In this document: positions 59,601-64,000 of the stretch, piece by piece
How the letters are laid out: each line of letters starts with the position of its first letter
How positions within the stretch are numbered: the first letter of the stretch is position 1
From: Lonicera japonica
Lineage: Eukaryota > Streptophyta > Magnoliopsida > Dipsacales > Caprifoliaceae
Direction of reading: 5' to 3'
DNA length: 64,000 bases
NCBI GenBank assembly: GCA_021464415.1
Contig: JAKCWG010000186.1
Location: 38,793 to 102,792, forward strand
Translations under genes and position numbers: made by a program
Notes under the pieces: generated by a model
The model's input: only the letters and a program-made list of their open reading frames with translations
Database searches by the model: none
Told to the model about the DNA's origin: nothing

Positions 59601-61687
59601 ATTGACCACAAAGTGGTTCAGTCTGGGGTTTGAACTGCTCCCAAGCCTGTTCGGTCTTGTGGTTCTATACTCTTCAGGGGTGGTTCTTACCACTGTAAAG
59701 ATATTTGATAATGACCAACCAGAAGTGACCAGCTTCAGTTTGAACCATCTGGCAAAGGGTTCGAACTGGGTTTTGAAAATATCCTCTTTCAGCACTTCCA
59801 CTCCAATTCAATAGTCCTATAATACTATGGGAGAAGTGCCTGGTTGAGAAGGAAACCTAGAGTCATTTTACCTTGCACGGGATGCTTTACTGGCATCATC
59901 TTCTTGGTACAATCTTTAAAACACATAATATAGATCAGTGGTGGAAGCACTAAAACACAAGATTGCATAAGAGAGCTTTTTATCAAAGGGAATAAAACCA
60001 TTTGAAAGTGCAAATACTAACAGATGAGGATCTTGATCAGTGTGCAAGTGGCAGAATAAAGTGACGAATATTTGTTGGAGACTATTCTTTAGCACTTCTA
60101 AAACTCAATAATTTGACAAGTATTTGTTGGAGACTAATTCCTTAGCACTTTTATAGCTTTAACGCGTTTTCATTGATCCTTCATTTTTCATACTATGCCA
60201 TTGAGAGAATTTAAATTATTCTATTGACTTTTTTTTTTTTTTTTTTTTGTTTTGTTGCTCTTCTATGGAATAGGATGATGATGCCAAAGTGAAGACTGCA
60301 TTTAACACTCTTTTGACTTACATAAAGAATGCAGCAACAAAGCCTGATGAGGAGAAATTTCGGAAAATTAGGCTGAGTAATGCTGCCTTTCAGGTGAGGA
60401 CTTCTGCAACAGATCATTAATCGTCTGTATTATTTTTCAACATTCTCGGTTCAACAAAAAAGAACCCCTAAAGACTTGAACCGTTACACAATTCCCAAGG
60501 CAGCTTGTAGGAGATAATATCACTTGAACTGTTTTGGTGGTAACACCATTTGTCTTTACCTGTAGCTATTAATTTGTGACCTATTTTCATGAAGATCCAA
60601 TCTCTTTAACCCTACAGCCTAAATGTATGGAAATTTGGGTGGTCATGACATTTCCGGTTTTGTAGCTATACAAGTTACTCCTTCCGTCCCAAATAAGAAG
60701 TCCACTTTTTCTTTTCCCCTTTTTTTAAGGAATGCACTAATTTCAAATTTATCAATGGTTGAGAAGAAAACTTATTTGGCATCATGAAGTTTGATATATT
60801 GATTATGTCCTAAAAAGAGAACTGGAATCTTAATCTGAGAATATCCTGAAAAGGAGTAGTGGACTCTTAAATTGGTAGGGAGGGAGTACTTGATCGCTTC
60901 AAGGTTGCCTGTGTTCAAGATTACCCGGTGTAGAGCATTCTCAAATGCGAATCCATCCTTTCTAGTGCCTATATATGATGGTTGTATTTGGTTTAGGAGC
61001 AATTCTAAAAAACACCCTGCAATGCAAACTATTTTGAAATGGGTCCATTAGAGAACCAGCTTTTTAAGGAATCCCCATTTTGACCTGATCCCATCTTAAT
61101 TCCCAATAATGTTCTTAGTTACACAAAAATACAAACCAAACCTCTCACCAGGTCGTTCTGAACCTTCTCCTTTGGCAATTTGGTGATTTATAACCAAACC
61201 TAATCTGGCAAATCTGAACTTCGTCCGGTGTTTTCACCGACCAAAAGCATAAAACAAAAATTATGTCACGTGATTCTCTCTCTTAAAATGTGTAATATAG
61301 TCCAGTTGCCTAGATAAAATCAGAATGGATCTATTTCAAAATATTTTCAATCCATTGAGCCTAGTTAAAAAGTGCGTATGAAGCCCGACTGTGATGGAAA
61401 TAAGTTCTAAGGCAGGGAGGGCATTCTAAATGATTAGGGTTATTATTTTATCATTGCTTAATAGTTTATTTATACTGTGATTTGAATTTACTTTTAATTT
61501 GAATTTACAGGAGAGAGTTGGAAAACTGGAAGGAGGCATAGGGTTTCTAGAGCTCTGTGGATTTGAGAAAATAGAAGGAGGCGAGTTCTTGTTTCTTGCT
61601 CGCGACAAGATTGACATGGCCGTGTTGAGTTCTGCTGGGACCGAATTGAACAATGCCATCAAAAACCCTTTCTTTGGAATCCTCTAA
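50662..61687 (+). CDS. C2H2 zinc-finger/UBA/PUB domain protein, 415 residues, 12 exons
   Basis: Coding exons: 50662-50829, 52216-52372, 52495-52590, 54023-54099, 54869-54948, 56608-56668, 57251-57318, 57421-57502, 58620-58703, 58809-58886, 60274-60393, 61511-61687. All introns are GT-AG and the joined frame (1248 nt with TAA) is open. Two zinc fingers share the spacing CX2CX12HX5H (C8, C11, H24, H30; C45, C48, H61, H67; intron 1 splits the second). A UBA domain follows (about 114-156, with MGFP at 126-129), then a lysine/glutamate-rich helical stretch (about 182-270), and a PUB domain (about 305-405) ending in NPFFGIL. UBA domains bind ubiquitin and PUB domains usually bind the tail of p97/CDC48, so a ubiquitin-CDC48 adaptor role, probably cytosolic or nuclear, is inferred. 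It closely resembles an Arabidopsis UBA/TS-N plus PUB protein (At1g04850, from memory). Confidence 0.95.
50866..51950. repeat. tandem repeats filling intron 1
   Basis: Intron 1 (50830-52215) holds about five degenerate units of roughly 120-145 bases (to about 51510), each with TTACTCTAAA..GG..AACT, a GTTCACGAATTT-like segment, TTTAATGGTTTGGTT, and TTGACTTGTTTAATTTCAT. A second repeat type of about 210 bases (AATCTTAACTG..GAA onward) occurs twice at about 51566-51950. They do not affect coding. Confidence 0.75.
53225..53335. repeat. GC-rich repeat in intron 3
   Basis: An isolated GC-rich patch (GGGCCCACCTAGCCCCC, later CACCTAGGTGCTAGGTGG) lies in AT-rich intron. A related patch occurs at 53618-53685 (CTAGGCGCTAGGCCCCG). 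These resemble the ends of a plant CCTAGGCGC-type MITE with the SINE at 53404 between them. Family uncertain. Confidence 0.4.
53404..53530 (+). mobile_element. SINE (5'-truncated) in intron 3 with TSD
   Basis: The element contains a pol III B-box-like GAGTTCGAGTCTC (53433-53445) and ends in an A run (53522-53530). The flanking direct repeats TGTTCGATTAATGAA (53389-53403 and 53531-53545) are perfect over 15 bases. A short tRNA-derived SINE lacking most of its A-box region is the best fit. Confidence 0.75.
54279..54463 (-). mobile_element. tRNA-derived SINE in intron 4 with TSD
   Basis: On the minus strand it reads CCCAAGGGTTGCCACAGCGG, then a B box GGTTCGATTCCCC, and ends in GGTTATAAAAAAAAA. 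Flanks TTGTAATGCAACCATTTTT (54260-54278) and TTGTAATGCAGCCATTTTT (54464-54482) form a 19-bp target duplication with one mismatch. It lies antisense in intron 4 (54100-54868). The 93-codon frame over it is not a gene. Confidence 0.85.
55137..55610. repeat. old repeat in intron 5 with CGGGT-rich ends
   Basis: It has GGTCGGGTCGG, CGGGTGACACGAAACGAC and later GGGTCGCCCAATTCG and GACCCGATAACC, as in a plant hAT-like repeat built around CGGGTTGACCCG. Ends and target duplication could not be fixed. The remainder of intron 5 (54949-56607) shows no other feature. Confidence 0.35.
59040..59165 (-). mobile_element. SINE-like sequence in intron 10
   Basis: On the minus strand it reads GGTCCCAGTGGCATGGACTC, then a B-box-like AGAGTTCGAATCCTC, and ends near GGGAAAAAAATCATGC. 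The layout is that of a tRNA-derived SINE, but no target duplication is evident. Confidence 0.45.
59380..59560 (-). repeat. LTR/primer-site fragment of a retroelement in intron 10
   Basis: GTGCTCTGATATCATGTTAG (59452-59471) is the reverse complement of a primer-binding site (TGATATCAGAGC) following an LTR end (CTAACA). Neighbouring sequence resembles leader/LTR text of a copia-type element. No coding remains. The rest of intron 10 to 60273 shows no further feature. Confidence 0.35.
60678..60886. mobile_element. Stowaway MITE (209 bp) in intron 11
   Basis: Ends CTCCTTCCGTCCC and, inverted, CTCCCTCCCTACC, flanked by TA on both sides (60676-60677, 60887-60888). Arms continue with AAGTCCAC / AAGAGTCCAC. 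This is the Tc1/mariner-derived Stowaway form. Confidence 0.85.
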
Positions 61688-61921
61688 GCAATTCGCCTGC
61701 CTTCCGTTTTAGGTTTCGATTATACATTTTCCAACACTGTAAAACGTTATTATATGGTTATTTTTGTGTGTTCAAAAGATGTTTATTGTCGTGGGAATGC
61801 TGTGACTTTTGGTAATTTAATGAATTCAGCTCAAATTTGTTTACGCCAATGTGGTATATATATTTTTTTGATCACTGAATCTGATGAAGAATACATTACA
61901 AAAATATTAGATCACAGGGTA
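61688..61921 (+). other. 3' UTR and downstream flank of the UBA/PUB gene
   Basis: AT-rich sequence after the TAA, with AATTTAATGAATTCAG near 61815-61830 as a possible poly(A) region. The true cleavage site cannot be set from sequence alone. Confidence 0.35.
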
Positions 61922-62131
61922 CTACTAGTCCCATAAATTGAATATTTTTACTTTCTTAAATTTCTTTATCGCAAATTGATAGATTCACTTTTCTTTTTGA
62001 GATTACTTAAGTTGTTGGTATTATGTTATTTTCAAGCATAATTATTGTACTAAATTTTGTGATAGAATATATTGAAAGTTTTACTTCTTTAAAACAATCC
62101 AATCTCAAAATTCAATTTGAGACGAAGGGAG
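61922..62131. mobile_element. Stowaway-like MITE (210 bp) just 3' of the gene
   Basis: The left end CTACTAGTCCCATAAATTGA and the inverted right end CTCCCTTCGTCTCAAATTGA match beyond the terminus. TA flanks both sides. It lies about 235 bases after the stop codon. Confidence 0.75.
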
Positions 62132-62884
62132 TACTGATTTCTCACGTATAAAGGCACGAGGCTTTGCGAGTCTTTAGCATGAAGAAACTTGATTATTTTT
62201 CATTAACTTTTTGGTCCAATTTCGTTCAAGGAAGTCTAATTCGAGAGCTAAACTTGGTAGAGATGATATTTATGAAGAATACATCATGTCTACAAAATTT
62301 TATCAAAAAATTCAAACTAAAAATAGACGTAATAAAAATTTAATTCATTTATTCTTTTTTTGACCATTCAAAATTTAGATTGCTGTGCCGTCTCACTCAT
62401 TTTTAGATTGAATATTATGATAAAATTTTGTGAAGATAATTTATTCATTATAGATATTATATTTTTATCAAATTTATAAAAAAATTCACCCGTTTAATTC
62501 TTAAACTAGATTTTCTTTAATAAAATTAAACCAAAAAATAATAGAGAAGAGCTGATTCCTGATGAAACTAGTCATATCACCCTTTTATTTTCTATTCAAC
62601 TCTGGTGAGCCTTTGGCACAATAGTCGACACATTTTCAGATAAAATTTGTGGTTTAAGTTGAGGGGAGAGAAAAAGGGCAGGGGACACAAGGCTTCAACA
62701 AGTGTACTACGAAACCGTGTTAAAAATGTCTTATTTATTTGTTTTTGTTAAGGAGAGATTTTAACGTAACTAATTTAGTTTGAACCCCGGTTAATTGTTA
62801 GGCACCTTCCTTTACTATTACTTTTCACATTGCTTTCATTTTCTATATACTAATTTATTTAGACACGCGATGTTTATGCATATG

Positions 62885-63310
62885 CGTATACTATAATGTC
62901 AAGAATTTAACTCTTAATTTAGTTTTTTTTTTTTAATCAAACTAGTAAGCGGCCTAAAAGTTGAGTCCACGTTTACTTTCTTAAAAATTAAAAATAATTA
63001 TTCAAATCATAATTATAATTTTGTAAAAATTAAATTAAAGAGATAAAACTGAAAATCTAAAAATATGAAGGAGGATTTAAAAAAAAAAAAGTTGACCCGA
63101 TGCATGTGCTATATACATATATTATAGTGTCAAAATTTAACTCTTAATTTAGTTTTTTTTTCCCTTATTTTTTAATAAAAGTAGTAAGCGACCTAAAGGT
63201 TGTACCCATGTTTAATTTGTTAAAATTAAAAAATGATGCTCCAAATCCTAATTATACTTTTGTAAAAATTAAATTAGAGAGATAAAACTAGAAAAAAATA
63301 TGAAGGAATT
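62885..63310. repeat. 231-bp tandem duplication
   Basis: Two degenerate copies begin near GTCAAGAATTTAACTCTTAA (62898) and GTCAAAATTTAACTCTTAA (63129) and run through AGTAAGCG.CCTAAA.GTTG to TATGAAGGA. The period is 231. AT-rich and non-coding. Confidence 0.8.
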
Positions 63311-63363
63311 TTTTTTTTTTTTTTTTTTTAACAAAAGTTGAAAATCCACTTCATATAAAGAAA

Positions 63364-63430
63364 TATATATACATATATATATATATATAGAGAGAGAGAG
63401 AGGGGGGGGGGGGGGGGGGAGGGGGGGGGG
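63364..63430. repeat. compound microsatellite: (AT)n (AG)n poly-G
   Basis: An alternating AT/AC run is followed by AGAGAGAGAGAG and then about 28 bases of G interrupted by one A (to 63430). Homopolymer length here is likely unreliable. Confidence 0.85.
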
Positions 63431-64000
63431 TCTCATTGGTATCAGATCTTTTAAGTACATTCCTCTGATTGCTTTTTGGTAATGTGTTACATCATACATA
63501 TGTCTAAATGTCTACTTATAATTGGCACCTTAGAAGAAAGTTTCTACAACAAGAGGAAAAAAATAAAAGCAAACATACATATACAATTAAATGAATAAAG
63601 GTAGGAATGAACTTCCATTATTTAACCATTTGCATTATAGTTGCATGATTGAAATCTTAGTTGTCAAGCTGGCATGGGACCCACAAAACATGTCACACCT
63701 GAATCCTCTTAAAAAGTGTTTATTTTTTGCTTTACAGATCATGAAAGCTTCTAGTTCAAGTAGAATCCCAAGTACGATCGCACAAAATTTAATTAGACTT
63801 TTTCTAAAATTATTATGATCTTTAACTTCAATCATGATTATATAAGTTAGGTTTCTGAGACACTTTTCTAATTTGTTCTAAACATATACCCAATAACACT
63901 TGATTACGATTTTGATAAAAGTTTTTATTATATTTTTTCGCAAAACTTACATCTGTTTTTGTTAAGAACCAAATGCATATTGTTTCCGTCAAATAAATAT
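63431..64000. other. AT-rich terminal stretch without recognisable gene
   Basis: Only short frames with no known domain. Nothing else was identified. Confidence 0.4.

Overview
This window is nuclear DNA of a flowering plant, most likely a eudicot. It is AT-rich, the one intact gene has twelve exons with GT-AG introns, and most of the rest is nested, decayed transposable elements of plant types (Athila-, Tat- and Tekay-like Ty3/gypsy LTR retrotransposons, solo LTRs, hAT-like and Stowaway MITEs, SINEs). The species cannot be named from the sequence. Family names rest on recognised motifs and remembered family features; no search was run.

Left part (1-23 kb): broken Tekay-like LTRs (607-3545) lead into a degenerate Athila-like element on the + strand. 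Its gag/protease/RT/RNase H/integrase remnants run from about 4.44 to 11.53 kb, followed by a downstream ORF region (12.2-14.5 kb), a long 3' region and a 3' LTR (about 18.14-20.79 kb). Two solo LTRs split its coding region, each with a perfect 5-bp target duplication (4783-6189 in gag, 8114-9313 in RT). Two nested hAT-like elements sit in its 3' region (16666-18017 and, inside it, 16907-17507). A Tat-like gag/protease fragment follows (20.8-22.4 kb).

Middle (22.4-42.7 kb): a minus-strand Tekay-like 5' LTR with a decayed primer-binding site (23040-26124) is followed by a Tat-like gypsy element on the minus strand, from its 5' LTR (40.5-41.36 kb) to a truncated 3' LTR (26.58-26.99 kb). This element carries an additional ORF on the opposite (+) strand at 27.46-30.37 kb. 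Its RT domain is split by a 3.64-kb composite retroelement (33563-37204) made of two direct LTRs plus an inverted LTR fragment. Another LTR of the 4783-type family follows at 41366-42741.

Right part (42.7-64 kb): AT-rich intergenic DNA with MITEs, a long-TIR Mutator-like element (46.68-48.07 kb) and a nested TIR element containing a palindrome-rich minisatellite (48.86-49.46 kb). The only host gene judged intact spans 50662-61687 (+). It encodes a 415-residue protein with two C2H2 zinc fingers, a UBA domain, a charged helical region and a C-terminal PUB domain. Its introns contain tandem repeats, at least two SINE insertions with target duplications and a Stowaway MITE; a second Stowaway lies just downstream. 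The last 2 kb is AT-rich with a 231-bp tandem duplication and a long homopolymer tract.

Apart from the zinc-finger/UBA/PUB gene, the coding sequence belongs to retroelements and is broken by stops and frameshifts. Many of the stops look like C-to-T decay of methylated DNA. No tRNA, rRNA, CRISPR or bacterial-type feature was found.
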